A stretch of 64,000 nucleotides of DNA from Ailurus styani. Taxonomy: Eukaryota > Chordata > Mammalia > Carnivora > Ailuridae. This document shows, piece by piece, positions 24,072-36,859 of this stretch. The first letter of the stretch is position 1; each line of letters opens with the position of its first letter. The position numbers and the translations under genes are program-made. A model generated the notes under the pieces. It had not been told where the DNA came from. It worked only from the letters and a program-made list of their open reading frames with translations, and made no database searches. Location: contig LNAC01000032.1 in the NCBI GenBank assembly GCA_002007465.1, positions 8,238,519-8,302,518 on the forward strand. Direction: 5' to 3'.

Positions 24072-25803
24072 GCATTTTCTTACTGATGGAAGGTCAGATC
24101 AGTAGTAATTATGCAGTTGGAAGCCTCATCTGGTCCCTGTTCATACGTGTAAGTCTTATATCCCAAGTACGCTCTGTCTTTCTTGAGGGAATTGATTGTT
24201 GTTATATTCCTTCACTATAAAATTACATCTTATTCTTGAATTATTTCATATTTATATAAACTTGTCTTCCCATCATTGAAAGTGACTATTTTTTAATTCT
24301 CTATAACGTCTATCATGTGGGAGGTATTTTGTACCTACTTGCTAATTAAGACTGAGAGAATATCCTAGTTTATAGTTAGCTATTATTTGGGATTTGGGAC
24401 AACTTGTCCCCTCTGACATGTGAACTCTCTTTTAAATTAAGTATCAAAACATCACAGGAGAAATCTGGTGTTCTTTTGAAAAATGTAGTTCACTTTGTAA
24501 CATGATTAATAACAGACAATATTTTAAAATCAGCCTCATATGTATTAAGAACACTTAAAACTGTCTTGTTTAAAATACCTTAAATAACGAATATAGATGG
24601 TGGAAAGAGTTCTGGAGATTTAATAAAGCAGGTTTATAAGGAAATGTAACTTAAAATTATGTGATTTTATAAAATGAACTTTTCTTTAGTAAAAATCAGT
24701 GTAATAACTCACCAAACACATGAAAATTTTTTGTTTTTTAATTTTTTTATATTTTGTCAAGGGAAAGGAAAAGAGTTGATTGACAAACCTGATTGATCCT
24801 TTTAGCATTTCAAATATATAAGAAGCATTCATCATTTTTAATCAGTGAAAAATAAACTGAATTTGAAAATGATTACCAATGAATCACAATTTATGATGAG
24901 TTATTGGTGGTGATTGTATGTTTTCCAAACACCTGCATTAGTTTGCCATGATTCCTTAGTTTATATGCCTTTTACAACATGTTAGACAAACATGATTTTT
25001 GCATAATTTAATAGATATTTGTCAAATGATGAAGAAACAGAAGACACGATTCATGCTCAAATTGGTGACAAGAACATATATAAAAGTACAAAATATACAG
25101 AGACGTGGATGCTTGACTTAAGTCAGTTTAGGACTGTGACCCCAATTTGTATTCATTGAGATAAACAAAATTGATGGTTTTATCACTGTGGAATATAATC
25201 AGCTCCACAAGAAGAATCTTCAATTGAATGGATATTAGTTCTGACATAGAAATATGAAATTAATTAGTTAAGTTTTAAAATTTTTAAATTAATACCTCCT
25301 TTGGATAAACAACACACTCTCATGCTTTCTTAATGTAATTTGAAATTTCAAAATAAAAACATAAAAAAGTATATGTGAAGTATTTTTAACTTGACATTTA
25401 TTTTTGGAGAAACTATGTATCCTTCTGCCTCTGTTAGGAAGTTTGACAGATGGCAGAGAGGCAATGAAATGATTCACTTATATAAATGTTTATGGGAGAA
25501 CTAACTCTTAAACCCATATTTCTGGACCATAGGAGAGTGCCCAGAGGTTTCAAAATGGAAAAGGAAGTACTGGGATGCCAGGAAGCCAACACTTTTCAGT
25601 ACCATTTTGGATGTGTCTGTTTTCTCAAGTACATTCTAAAGTTCTTGAGACTGAATTCCAAGTCTTTCATTTCTTTATTGTCCCAATATATTCTAGCACA
25701 AATAAGAAATCATCAATCTTTAGTGGTCCTTATTCATCCTTATAATATGGTTTATTTAGCAAATATTACACATATCAGTGGTTTCTGTATTTTTTCAGAT
25801 ATT

Positions 25804-26010
25804 TTTTAAAGATTTTAAATTTTTTTTATTTGAGACAGAAAGAGAGAGTGAGAAAGAGAGCACGATGGGGCAGCAGGTAGAGGAGAGGGAGAAGCAGGCT
25901 CCCTCAGCAGGGAGCCTGATGTGGTACTTGATCCCAGGACTCTGGGATCACGACCTGAGAGCCTGAGCTGAAGGCAGACACTTAACCAACTGAGCCATGC
26001 GGGCGCCCCT
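25804..26010 (-). repeat. Can-SINE, antisense
   Basis: Reversed tail with a T run, GAGACAGAAAGAGAGAG and a head ending GAGCCATGCGGGCGCCCC. Duplications of TTTCAGATATTT flank both sides. Confidence 0.93.
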
Positions 26011-27179
26011 GTTGTTTCAGATATTTAACTGAATAATTCTGGAATATCTGAATGAAAGGCAGATGGGGGGTTGATAGTTGAAGGAAAACTACGTAGAAAA
26101 GAAATAGGCTCATTGCCTTTGTCAGAATTATTTTCCAGAGAATACTTTTTCTTAACTAATTTCAAATGAATGTGTTCTAACATGTCTGAGTTGTTCGTGT
26201 ATTTTTAATAATTGGTCAATTAAAGATTAAAAATTCCATTTCCAAATATGCCTCATCTGTCAAGTAAGCTTGCATATTTTTACTGAAGAAATTTAATCCT
26301 TTCTATTAAGTCATTTAAGTATTATCTTTTAGGAATAGCACTTACTAACTTTGTTCACTTAAAAGTAGGCATAGATAGAGCTATCTACTTGAAAGGCAGT
26401 TGTAGATAAAACCCCTTCACTGCTAAGCCCACTGCCTATTATTGCCAACTTAATGATGAATGTGGGGGCTTAGGAATTAAATATCAGTAGCTTGCTTTCC
26501 TTGAGTTTTTAAAATATTAGAAACAAAATAATCTTTTAAATTGTCCAAACTTGAAGAGTATCATAACAATAAGAAATGACTCACTTATTCCCCACCTAGA
26601 AGATTTTTCTTCACTGAGTTTTCCAGAATTCTAAGAAGAGTTCTTTTGTTCTATTTTGTTTATGAATCCATTTGGTGCAATAGCTTATATTCCTTCTATT
26701 TACTATGTCACTTTCAGCTTAATTTAAAACATTACTGCCATTACACAGCCATAAAACAGAGTGGTCTTGTAAATGAGCTTTGCTACAAAGGAAAAATGAG
26801 ACTAACTGGAAACTCACCATGGTGCTGCTACCCTCTGAAAGATTGGTAATATCACTAAAGCTATTCGGAGATATTTCCACTCTTAGAAAATGACGATTGC
26901 GGAGCACGAGACCAAGTCTATTTGATTTCAGCCTCAACAGCTTTCGATATATGATAGCATAGATTTGGATAAAAAGTGGAAAAAACTGAACAATTTTTCA
27001 TATATTTTATTTATGGCTACGTTGAGTCCCGGTACTTAGATCATCTAGCTAAATCTGGCATAACATTCATGATATTTCTTAGGCAGACGCCATCTGGAAT
27101 AGCTACCATGACTATTTCGTGTTGTGTCCGTACAGTCCTTGGACCGCAGCCCGCTAAGCTTTTTTTCTCCCTTATATTA

Positions 27180-27300
27180 CTTTATTTAATTAAAGAAAAC
27201 ATATCGAGTAAGGTCTCACGTGAAGCCCCCTACAGATGAGGCATCTGAGACCTCCTAGGAAGTTTAAGTAACTTTTCCTAGTCAGACAGGTGGCATTTTT
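27180..27300 (+). repeat. MIR-like fragment
   Basis: CTACAGATGAGGCATCTGAG, an AAGTTTAAGTAACTTTTCCT segment and CAGACAGGTGGCA follow the MIR core. A possible MIR 3' end (CTTAACCATTGCACTCTACT) lies further on at 27560-27600. Confidence 0.5.
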
Positions 27301-28632
27301 TATAAAACAAAATGGTGAAAGCATAAGAAAAAGTAGTAAAAAAAGAATAGAGGGTGAATTTATATGGAAAGGAGGAGGGTGGGAAAAGGAACTTGGAAGA
27401 ATCTACATATTCAATAGACAGTAAAGCTGATTCAGGGAGAAGGAAGAAGACAATAATTAACTAAGAAGCTATAGTTCATTGACTCGGGTCCATCGGGGGA
27501 ATACACACACAAACCAAAAAACTAACATGAAGCAATTATGCAACCAGGCAGGCTAGCTTCGTAGTCCGTGTACTTAACCATTGCACTCTACTGCCTCTTC
27601 ACAAGGATGAAATAACACATCCAGGAAAAAAGCAAAAAGCCAAACCTGAAAGAATACTTTCAGAACTGAAAGAAAGGGTTTAAAAAACAAACAAAAGTTT
27701 TAGTTTAAAGCAAAAACGAAAACAATACACAAAAGAAACAAAAACAACTCCAGAAATATACAGGTGGGAACACTAGTAAGGCATAGATCTGTGACCCCCA
27801 GATCTGGTTATAGTAATGAAAGCCCATGTTTCAGGGTCCTGGAGGGAGTTCACTCGGTTCTGAAGCCTGGGATCAGTATTTTGAAAAGTGAAGAAATCAT
27901 TCGTTTATTAATAGTATATCTGAGTATGCAAATCACCAAATTTATTTATATTTGACTGAAGTTACATCAACTAATAGTGTTCATCCAATACTCTTGATTG
28001 CTGATGACAATCAAGGGCTTGGTGAACTACATAATGTAAATAAACCCACATATCACATAAGCAACTGATAGTTTCCAGGTCTGACCATACTTGGACACAT
28101 GAACAGAGTGATGGCCAAATATAATTAAATAATCCTGTAAGTATTGTACATACTTATTATCGTTATTAGTCATTAGTATCACAGCCATTACTATGACTTA
28201 TATAATTACATGAATTTTTAATAATTATGCATTTTGTTATAAGCTGGATTGATGCTAAAATGGAAAAATGGTGATAACAGTTAAATACATTCTTGTTTAA
28301 TAAATTAAATAATTCTAGTAAACAAAATCCTGTAAAGCATTCAACCCAGAAAGGAAAAAAAATCAAACAATAATTTTGATGGTGAGAGCACTTATTTTTA
28401 GGACAAAAAATAAACATAAATTTCAATAATTTATTTCTCTATTGATTGGAATACACTGTGTACATACTATGGTGTTGTATATATTTGGTGCTTCTATAAC
28501 ATGGATTAAAAATGTAGACTACTCTAGTTTCTTCCCATTGAATTATAATTATAAACTGAGATTTGGGGATTTAGGGGATTTAGTACTGTATTGTTACTAT
28601 TAGAATACATAATATATTTCCCTTTCTTTTTT

Positions 28633-28836
28633 TTTTTTTTTTAAAGATTTTATTTATTTATTTGACACAGAGAGAGAGATTACAAGTAGGCAGAGAGGCA
28701 GGCAGAGAGACAGGGAGAGGAGGAAGCAGGCTCCCTGCTGAGCAGAGAGCCCGATGGGGGCCTCGATCCCAGGATGCTGAGATCATGACCTGAGCCGAAA
28801 GCAGAGGCTTTAGCCCACTGAGCCACCCAGGCGCCC
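28633..28836 (-). repeat. Can-SINE, young type, antisense
   Basis: A T run, GACACAGAGAGAGAGATTAC, GGCAGAGAGGCAGGCAGAGA and a head ending GCCACCCAGGCGCCC. It is flanked by TCCCTTTCTTTTTT duplications. It is very similar to the copy at 58581-58788. Confidence 0.96.
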
Positions 28837-29035
28837 TCCCTTTCTTTTTTCAGTTGTCCTGTTATATTTCTCATTGTCACTGGCAAACAGGGGAGTTTAT
28901 TTATCTTCATTAAACAGCATCATAAACATAAAATGTTTTAAATCATTGCTACTAATCTGCACTGGTGCTGTCGTTGTTCTGTATTTAATTTCACAGCTTT
29001 GTTTTTTTTTCTTCTTTTATAATTATTGAAATTTC

Positions 29036-29198
29036 ATGGGGCACCTGGAGGCTCAGTCAGATAAGTGTCTGCCTTTGGCTCATGTCATGATCCCAGGGTC
29101 ATGGGGTCGAGCCCCACATCTGGCTCCCTGCTCAGCCTCTTCCCTCTGCTTGTTCTCTCAAATAAATAAATAAATAAAATCTTTTTAAAAATAAATAA
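29036..29198 (+). repeat. Can-SINE, older type, sense
   Basis: The head reads GGGGCACCTGGAGGCTCAGT, with a short body and an AATAAATAAATAAATAAAA tail. Duplications AATTATTGAAATTTC and AATTATTGAAATCTC lie at 29021-29035 and 29199-29213. Confidence 0.94.
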
Positions 29199-30407
29199 AA
29201 TTATTGAAATCTCAATATTTAGGAAATATTGATTTGAAGACTTTTCATTATTGTTTTATACTATCAAAACCAGAGTACCCTGGTTAAGAATTTGTATTTT
29301 GTGTTTTATAAAGTGCCTAAGGCATGTTAAACATTTGACAAATAATATTTGCTAGGGGGAAAATATTAATTATCTTGAAGTATACATCTTCAGTGGATTA
29401 GACCAATTCATTTTGTCTTGGTTAGTCTATTTTACAGTTGAAGATTTTTAGAAATAAGTGAATGCCATAATAAAACTCACTTTTATCTCACTAATTGCCA
29501 GATTTCAGAAGTTTAACTTTCTCCTAATAAACTATACATATTCAGGCCAGCTGGTTTGTACTGGAACTTACGATTCAGGAAGGTTTACCTAAGCCTGGAT
29601 TATCAACAGGGGGAAGCAGGTATGTCCTAGTAATACCCACTGTATTTAACCTAGAGGAAAATCTCTACACATAAGACCTTTCTCTGCAAAATTGTAAATT
29701 TTGGAAAATAATAAGTTGTAGCTGACAGAAGATTCAAAAATCAAGCCAATAAGTTTAATAGATTAATCCACTCATGCTGAGAATTCAACATATTAGTTCC
29801 TTAACATTAGAAATGTTATTGTCTTGAGAGAATGTGGCTATTACAGAAAAAATATTGGGTTGAAGTCAATGAAGCTGAAAGGACAGTGGCAATCTAATGG
29901 TGAAAATTGCTGGGTGATTCAGTAACGTCTTTTCTAAAAGAAATACTACAAACTGTTAGTTCAGTATGAACTGGAAAAAATTGTATATTCTACTTCATGC
30001 AAGTTTTCCAAGATGATGAAAGCCAGCGTTTGGGAGGAACTAAAAGGTCTTTATAGAAAAATAGCGACTCAAGAATCCAAAGCACTTGACCTCTAAATCA
30101 TGGTATTGATGCAGTTTTGAAATGCTGGTTCATTAAAAATCCATGTTTCCCATGTAATTTATCGCTTGACAGTTTTTGTTTTTGTTTTTTTTATCTGTTT
30201 GTCTGTCTTTAACAACTCACTCCTCTGTCCCCAAGCATTCCAATTTGTGTAAGCTTTCTTTAACCTTTCGGAATGCTATGACGTTATAGAAGTTTTGCTT
30301 AGTGTCAGTAAGAAGTTGACCCAATGATGTTTTTGATGTTTTTGTTTTTTTTGTATGAGGAAGAAAACAGGACCAAATATGTGTGAGCATTAGTTCAAAA
30401 TTATTTT

Positions 30408-30597
30408 TTTAAGATTTTATTTATTTATTTGACAGAGAGAAAGAGATCACAAGTAGGTGGAGAGGCAGGCAGAGAGAGGAGGAAGCAGGCTCCCCGCTGA
30501 GCAGAGAGCCCGATGCAGGGCTCGATCCCAGGACCCTGAGATCATAACCTGAGCCGAAGGCAGAGGCTTTAATCCACTGAGCCACCCAGGCGCCCCT
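30408..30597 (-). repeat. Can-SINE, young type, antisense
   Basis: Reversed tail, GACAGAGAGAAAGAGATCAC and a head ending GCCACCCAGGCGCCCC. Duplications TTCAAAATTATTTT and TTCAAAACTATTTT flank it. Confidence 0.95.
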
Positions 30598-31351
30598 AAT
30601 TCAAAACTATTTTAAGTAGTTTTACATGAAAGTATATATTTTATATTATATTTGTTAATATGACTCCTATTCAGGATGACAGTTTTTGTCAGAGTCCTTT
30701 TCAGGGTATCGGGCCATTTTACTGGGCCCTCATCCTCCTGTATTCAGTACTGTCTACTGTTTATATTTTTTAATGTAATTTAATTGCCAATGTGAACTTA
30801 GAAACAATGGAATTCTTTGAAAAAACAATTACATTATAATATGGCTGTACTTATTTGCTGATTCACTAAATTAATTATGTCGTGCATACCTAACTGTATG
30901 TATAATATGCATGTGGTTCTTGTCCAAACACCTATCCCTTCTAAATACAGTTACCAGTTTGTCTCTCATCGGGAGATGCAAGGCAAGGGCTTGGTCATGG
31001 TCGTGATTATCTTTCCAGCTTGTCCTTCCTCTGCCTGAGATTATTTTCTCAAGAGCCTGTTTGTCCTCCATATGCTGGCCATTATCTTCTCTACTTAGCA
31101 GTGTGCTGGTTTTAGGGACTTTTAGACTTGCCCTGTGACTGATTCATTGTCCAGTTTGTAGATTACAAGAACTTACTCAGCTGACTACAAAGAGTCCCTT
31201 GTTACTGCCCCAGCTGTTTATCCCTCTTTCGCTTTAGCACTACTTTGCTGTAATATACAGTGAGTAAAGTCTTGAACTTGTTTAATGACTCCCTAACTGC
31301 TATGCTGACCACTAATCTCCAAATAATTTCTCCTTTGTGGTGGGTGGTTTT

Positions 31352-31386
31352 ACACACACACACTCACACATGCACAGACACACATT
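31352..31386. repeat. (CA)n imperfect repeat
   Basis: Short CA runs interrupted by CT, TG and GA. Confidence 0.85.
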
Positions 31387-32590
31387 TATGTTTATTTGTA
31401 CTTGAACCTCCCTCTGAGCCTGTGATTTCAAAACTTAACTAGCTATCCAGTAATGATATTAGAAATAAAAGCTATTCCCTTCCTTAAGAAATAAAGACAT
31501 ATCCTTTCTGTATTTTTTTTTCAGTTTCCCACTTCAAAATTCTGTACTCTCCTTCAGAAGATTTAGATCAGAAGTTGGTACCACTCATGTGTGAGAATCA
31601 TTTCCAATAAAGTTTTATGTGCGGTGGCCTGAGAGTCATCGTGGGCAGGGAAGCAATATTAAAAAGCAATTACTTAAAAGTAATTGTTCAGTTAGGTATT
31701 ACTTAGCACTTGGTTATTTTGGCATAATTTGTGTATATCCTAACAGTAGGAGAGAAAAAAGTAATAAATATGGTAGCATGACAGGATGTTGGTCAGTCTT
31801 GCACCATTTTGTTGTATTGAGAATATTAGAATAGCCACATTCGAAATCACTTAGTCACCCCACTTAGGGAAAGAACCAAGAAGATAATGACACCTTCTCA
31901 CCGAATAGATTTAACTGCTTAATATACCTGAGCAGTATAAAAACTAATGGAGTTCTTACTTCTCCAGTATAAAAACAAAAGCAGGACCACAGCTCATAAG
32001 GAAAATAACCATCAGGTTGTGGCACATCAGGTTTCTCATGGATGAGGGTATCGATGATCCAGAAAAAAAAAATCCTATGTTTTATTTGATTATCTTTGAT
32101 GTGTTCATTTTATTAATGCTGTAATTCTCTACATTTCTGATGCAAAAATGTACAATCCTCCTAATAATCTATTGAAGACATAATATATATTTTGGGGAAA
32201 TGTTTAGCCAAGTGTATGGATATTTTCATAGAGAGTAGAAGTGCTTTTACTACCTGTATTGTGTTTCTTTAGTTTTGGAGTCTTTTCAGTACGACAGGCC
32301 TTTTAGTGCTGGCCTTTAGTTGAGTACTCTGTCCACCAGCAGTATTCAATTGGGAATGAGAAGCAAATAATGGGAAGCCAGGGAAATGTGGGCAATGGGG
32401 CTATGTTGATGAAGAAAGAGCTTGCCTTGAAGGTATAACAGAACTTGTCGAAGCCTGGTTGTTTTGGAAGTGCTGTTAAAACCAAATGATGTTGAAGATA
32501 AAAGGACCTAGAATGGTGGAGAATTGGAGACTGTGAGCAAACAAGAGACAGCTTGCCTCATTAGCTGGCATTTTTATACTGCTCAGGTAT

Positions 32591-32727
32591 ACCCAAGAGG
32601 ATGGAAGGTGGGAGCCACAGCATCATAGAGTGGAAAAGCTACCTGGCTATACCTTTCACTTACCATCGCAAAGAGGTAACCTTCCCTCTGTGTGGTGCCA
32701 TGGCCCCCACCCGGTATCCTCTTGGGT
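32591..32727. other. Long inverted repeat, 53-nt arms with 31-nt loop
   Basis: The arms at 32591-32643 and 32675-32727 align reverse-complementarily over their full length with no gaps. About 39 of 53 positions match (74%). The outermost 12 bases, ACCCAAGAGGAT, match perfectly, and GGTGGG, GCCA and the TACC next to the loop also match. The loop is 32644-32674. It could be an old fold-back DNA transposon, an inverted duplication or a structured RNA. I do not recognise the family. Confidence 0.8.
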
Positions 32728-33494
32728 GTGGCAATCACTTTCATCCTGAAGTTTGGTGTCAGAATAATGAATGTTCCCAGATATTTGGGATGAATCCTTT
32801 TTCTTAAAACTGAAATGCACAAAGCATAAGCCATGGCTACATTTAAAAGCCCAAAGAAGTTTTGTTCTTTGTCATCACCTTTCTTAGGTTCATGTCTTTC
32901 TCCTAGATTTGATCAAACAATCCCTTCAATATTCTCCTTTCACAAATAGGAACTCCCACTTTCACACCAACTTGGAATTAACACTGAAAGAAGTTGCCTT
33001 TCAAACATGTCTCTCCCCAAATATCATCCCTGTGAGGGGAACCACATAAGCATGCAGAATGGGGACTAAGGTGGACCCACAAAGGCTCAAAAGTGTAGCT
33101 CTATTTAGACTTACTGACTAGATAAGACTTATCTAACGCTGGTTATAAATCTGCATCTCTGAAGATTCCAGTTCAAGGCCCAGGGATCTAGTTTCTACAC
33201 CTGCCCATTTGTTTCTGATGTAGAACCAAGTAAGGGAACCACCATCCAATGCGTGGAGGTCCTGCATTCTACCCCAGTCTTGCTGCACACTATTTTGAAA
33301 GCTGTGACTCAAAGCTTAAAAAAAAGCATCTCAGACAAGTTGAAGGCTTTTGGCTTGCACCAGAGCGAACGCTATAGACTTGTCATCCAAATCTGTCAAT
33401 CCCAAGGGCATCTCAAAATCCCTAACTTCTTAGCTAATGGATTTCCAAATTAAGCACAGCGCAGGCTCATGGAAGAATCCTCAGGTAGCACATG

Positions 33495-33785
33495 TTTCTC
33501 CTGCACCCACTGGGTGGGAGGTGGTGTTCTTAGCACTGGAGATACAGAGAGCAAGACTGACAAGTTATACAACCTCACAGAGGTTATATTTCCATGGGAA
33601 AGATCAGGAAAGAAACGGAATGTAAATTAATAAGCTAGATAATTCCCAATAGTGTAAATTAATGGGGTGAAGAATGATTTTGGAGAGAGGCAACTCCTTT
33701 CTATAGAGTGCTCAAGAAAGAACGCTTTGCACCTGTGACTGGTGGATGAAAAGGCGTCAGCCCGTGGAAATCCAGGGAAGAAAGA
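33495..33785 (-). repeat. L2-like fragment, antisense
   Basis: CTTAGCACTGGAGATACAGA, GAGCAAGACTGACAAGTTAT and a downstream purine-rich segment resemble the reversed L2 3' region. Limits are approximate. Confidence 0.55.
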
Positions 33786-33878
33786 AACTTGAATTATTTA
33801 AGACATCGAAGACCCACATCTAGCAAACTAGAGGAGCAGAGGGATGAGATGGAAGTGGATTAAAATGGTTTTATCTTA

Positions 33879-34077
33879 GGGCGCCTGGGTGGCTCAGTGG
33901 GTTAAAGCCTCTGCTTTCGGCTCAGGTCATGATCTCAGCGTCCTGGGATCCAGGCCCGCATCGGGCTCTCTGCTCGGCAGGGAGCCTGCTTCCTCCTCTC
34001 ACTGTCTCTCTGCCTACCTCTCTGCCTACTTGTAATCTCTCTCTCTGTGTCAAATAAATAAATAAAATCTTTAAAAA
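33879..34077 (+). repeat. Can-SINE, young type, sense
   Basis: Complete head, body and tail. A perfect 17-bp duplication (AAAATGGTTTTATCTTA) lies at 33862-33878 and 34078-34094. Confidence 0.97.
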
Positions 34078-34294
34078 AAAATGGTTTTATCTTAAATTGA
34101 TTGTAGCATAGAATGGGTTAAGATAGCATGCTTTGGGCTCCTGAAGTTTCCTATTTGTTGATATATTCGTTCCTTGAGCCTCTTAGTGTTCAAGAAACAA
34201 CCACATCATGTTCATCATTGAAGCATAAAATTATTTTAAAATATTAAATATATATACATAGGTAAAACATATAAAATATCAAAGATACTATAAT

Positions 34295-34500
34295 TAATGG
34301 TTGGCAGCAAAAGCTTTGAATTAGGCAAATCTGAATTTAAACCCTGGATCATCCATAGAGAAAAGTGATTTTGCTTAGCCCCATAACCTGTTTTAGCTAC
34401 ACTATTTCCTCATCTGTATAGTGGAGATAATATATATTTTTTTAGGGCTTTGGAAGTAGTAAATGAAATGATAAGTACTGAATAAGTGGTTTCTAAAAAG
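34295..34500 (+). repeat. MIR SINE
   Basis: GCTTTGAATTAGGCAAATCT, TTTAAACCCTGG, ATTTCCTCATCTGTATAGTG and GAGATAATATATATTTTTTT with GTAAATGAAATGATAAG follow MIR order. Confidence 0.75.
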
Positions 34501-34869
34501 AGAGGCTATGTCATTCTCTCAAGAATTTTGGTTTTAAAAGAGAAGGTGAGAAAGTTAAGAAATACTGTTTCCCAATGATTTTGGGTACTATTACAGGTTT
34601 TTTTTTTAATCTCACAATTTTTTGTCATTTTAATATCTGCCTTTAGAGTACATCTTATAAAAAATGTTCTTTTGTAATTTAAATTTAAATTGGAGGGTTT
34701 TTTTCTTAGTGGTACATAAACTAATGATGTGTTTTATAATTGGTGGCATTTTGGAGTCAATGAAATTCAGTTTTTATGATACATATTAACTTTCTTTTTC
34801 TTCAGGAGGTAATAAAAGGTAGTATTTATTTATTCAGACCTCAGTTACAAAGAGATAATTCCAAATTTC

Positions 34870-35030
34870 TGAACCTCTCTTTGCCTTATCTCTTCTCTGC
34901 AAAGGGAAAACTCACCCTATGACCTTGTTGGTATTAAATCAGAAAATGTGCATAAATTTCTTAGCACAGGGTGTGGCAAAGCATTGTTGAATGCACAGCA
35001 ATACTAGTCATTATTATTATTATCTTTATT
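34870..35030 (+). repeat. MIR-like fragment upstream of exon 3
   Basis: CTGAACCTCTCTTTGCCTTA, then AGCACAGGGTGTGGCAAAG and a TCATTATTATTATTATC end fit the 3' half of a MIR. It ends about 215 bp before the exon 3 acceptor. Confidence 0.55.
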
Positions 35031-35244
35031 TTTGTAGTTCACCTGTGATTTGATACATTTGGATGCTAGAGCCAGATCTGCTAGTAATTAACTTTGAACC
35101 TCTGTCTCCCTTATCCTATTTTGCAAAAGAATGTTTCAGCTAAGATGAGCTCTCCATTCCTTCTGGCTCTAAGATTTTGTAATTTTTTAATCTAATGCAT
35201 AATCATAATGTGACCATAAAATGAATTTTCTTTGTTTCTTTCAG

Positions 35245-35369
35245 TTTGTGGGGACATCCATGGACAATTCTTTGACTTGATGAAGCTTTTTGAAGTGGGG
35301 GGATCTCCTGCCAACACTCGCTACCTCTTCTTAGGGGACTATGTTGACAGAGGGTACTTCAGTATCGAA
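35245..35369 (+). CDS. PPP3CA: PPP3CA exon 3: GDIHG and GDYVDRG metal-binding motifs
   Basis: This internal exon is 125 bp. It starts with the last two bases of the Val87 codon (intron 2 is phase 1) and ends on a complete Glu128 codon (intron 3 is phase 0). It encodes the first two signature motifs of the PPP phosphatase family. GDIHG supplies D90 and H92, which ligate the iron. GDYVDRG supplies D118, which bridges the two metals, and R122, which contacts phosphate. The acceptor is a T-rich tract ending TTTCTTTCAG and the donor is GTAAGT. The ATG at 35232 is intronic and is not a start; the apparent open frame only runs into the acceptor. The exon is not a multiple of three, so skipping it would shift the frame. 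Residue numbers follow the human protein from memory and agree with all the later ligand positions. Confidence 0.98.
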
Positions 35370-35696
35370 GTAAGTCTGCATTATTTCTTAGCTACTCGGG
35401 AATGGATCAACAATATCTTGGCAAGACACACTAGTAAATGTTACTGTCTTAGGGAAATTCTTAGTCTATAATAGAACTTTAATACACTCAATTCTTGGGA
35501 TCCTATGTATTCTATTTTTAGTTGATTCCCATATTTAATACATAGAGATGCCAAGGAAATGGCTATTATTAAGACTTTGCCTTTTATACCTTTTCTATAT
35601 TTGCAACTTTGCAAAAATTGCATCATATTTTACATTAACATGGTGTTTCAAATATAGAAAGGGTTCATCAGATATTTATTGAAATAAATGATTTGA

Positions 35697-35865
35697 TGGG
35701 ATGCCTGAGTGGTTCGGTTGGTTGAGTGTCTGACTCTTGATTTCAGCTCAGGCCATAATCTCAGGGTCCTGGGCTCAAGGCCTGCATCATCAGGCTCTGC
35801 ACTCAATGGAGAGCCTGCTTGAGGATTCTCTCTTTCTAATAAATCAATCAATCTCAAAAAAAAAG
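35697..35865 (+). repeat. Can-SINE, old type, sense
   Basis: The diverged head GGGATGCCTGAGTGGTTCGG and GTCTGACTCTTGATTTCAGC mark an older subfamily. An 11-bp duplication AAATGATTTGA lies at 35686-35696 and 35866-35876. It is 328 bp downstream of the exon 3 donor. Confidence 0.94.
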
Positions 35866-36196
35866 AAATGATTTGAAATAAGAATAATTGTTAAAGAAGC
35901 AGAGTTCATGCTGTAGTACCTGACATTATTTTATGTTCTCTCAGAAAAAAAGCATTTAAAAGGAAAAAAAAATTCTTAATTAAGAGAGAAATCAACTTTA
36001 TGAAAGTCTCACACCAACATCATATATTCATAATAATCACATAAAAAAGAGTCTAGGTTTTTAAATTTTCATAATATTTTATTTACTATAGAAATATTTA
36101 ATGTTGAAGAACATACCACTCTTAAACAGCTTTTGTTTTTAAAATTAGCATACCAATTTTGTATTTTTGGTTATTCAATGTACCTTCAGTCATTGA

Positions 36197-36197
<1 letters not shown>

Positions 36198-36230
<33 letters not shown>
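36198..36230. repeat. (AT)n microsatellite
   Basis: About 16 uninterrupted AT units. Confidence 0.97.
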
Positions 36231-36234
<4 letters not shown>

Positions 36235-36859
36235 AATAGTCATTGGCTACATATATTAAAAAACATATATAATATTTTCACCCATGTATTAAGCCTTTGT
36301 GTATTTGAGGACCATACATTTCTTAATTATTCATGATGATGAGAGAAGGAGGGATGGTTTTGGTGTATAAAAACAAAAGGAGAAAGTAAATTTTTGATAT
36401 TTCTTCCACTTGGTAAACACATACTGTATTATTGAACACATGAAATGTATATGCACTATGATCAGAATTATAGAGAATTTGAAGAAATGTCTAGCCTTGC
36501 TCTCTAGAAAACTAAATCTGTGTGGGAAAATATGACTATAAAAAGTTACATAGACTCAAAAGCCTAGAATAGGTGGTCATCCAGGATTCAATGATTTGAA
36601 TTATTAAAACCTTGCGATAAAAGAAATATGGAAAATGATTGCCACTGCAATATAAAAAAGTGGAACAATTTTGAGAGCAGACATGACTGAGGAAAACTGA
36701 ATCAAAGTAGTGAGATTAGCTAGGAAAGGAATTAAAACAAGAAAAGTATAGGGGGAAAAATTAGTAAACTCCATAAATCTCATTCATGGGCTAACTCGAC
36801 CAACCTGGTAGGGAAGGGCAATAGAGTGCAAATTTTCTAAGACATTTATATCACATTAG

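Larger units (their letters stand above)
1..35244 (+). other. PPP3CA: PPP3CA intron 2, 3' part
   Basis: This 35.2 kb of noncoding sequence ends at the TTTCTTTCAG acceptor of exon 3. It is AT-rich with short G+C-richer islands. The content is mostly ancient L2 and MIR fragments and Can-SINEs, with three MaLR-type LTRs, one very short L1 tail and several microsatellites, each listed separately. No spliced or single-exon gene was recognised; the open frames are short and mostly translate repeats. Stretches in which I see nothing nameable include 100-780, 2080-2730, 5280-6040, 9400-10280, 19520-22140, 24250-25790, 26010-26840, 29220-30390, 30610-32580 and 32830-33490. Confidence 0.9.

Noticed and set aside
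27993..28015. 8-bp perfect hairpin CTTGATTG / CAATCAAG
   Set aside because: Short stem in AT-rich DNA; several such hairpins are expected by chance in 64 kb.
35232..35471. Exon 3 read as a free-standing gene starting at ATG 35232
   Set aside because: The ATG is in the polypyrimidine tract of intron 2, and the open frame continues past a perfect GTAAGT donor into intron.
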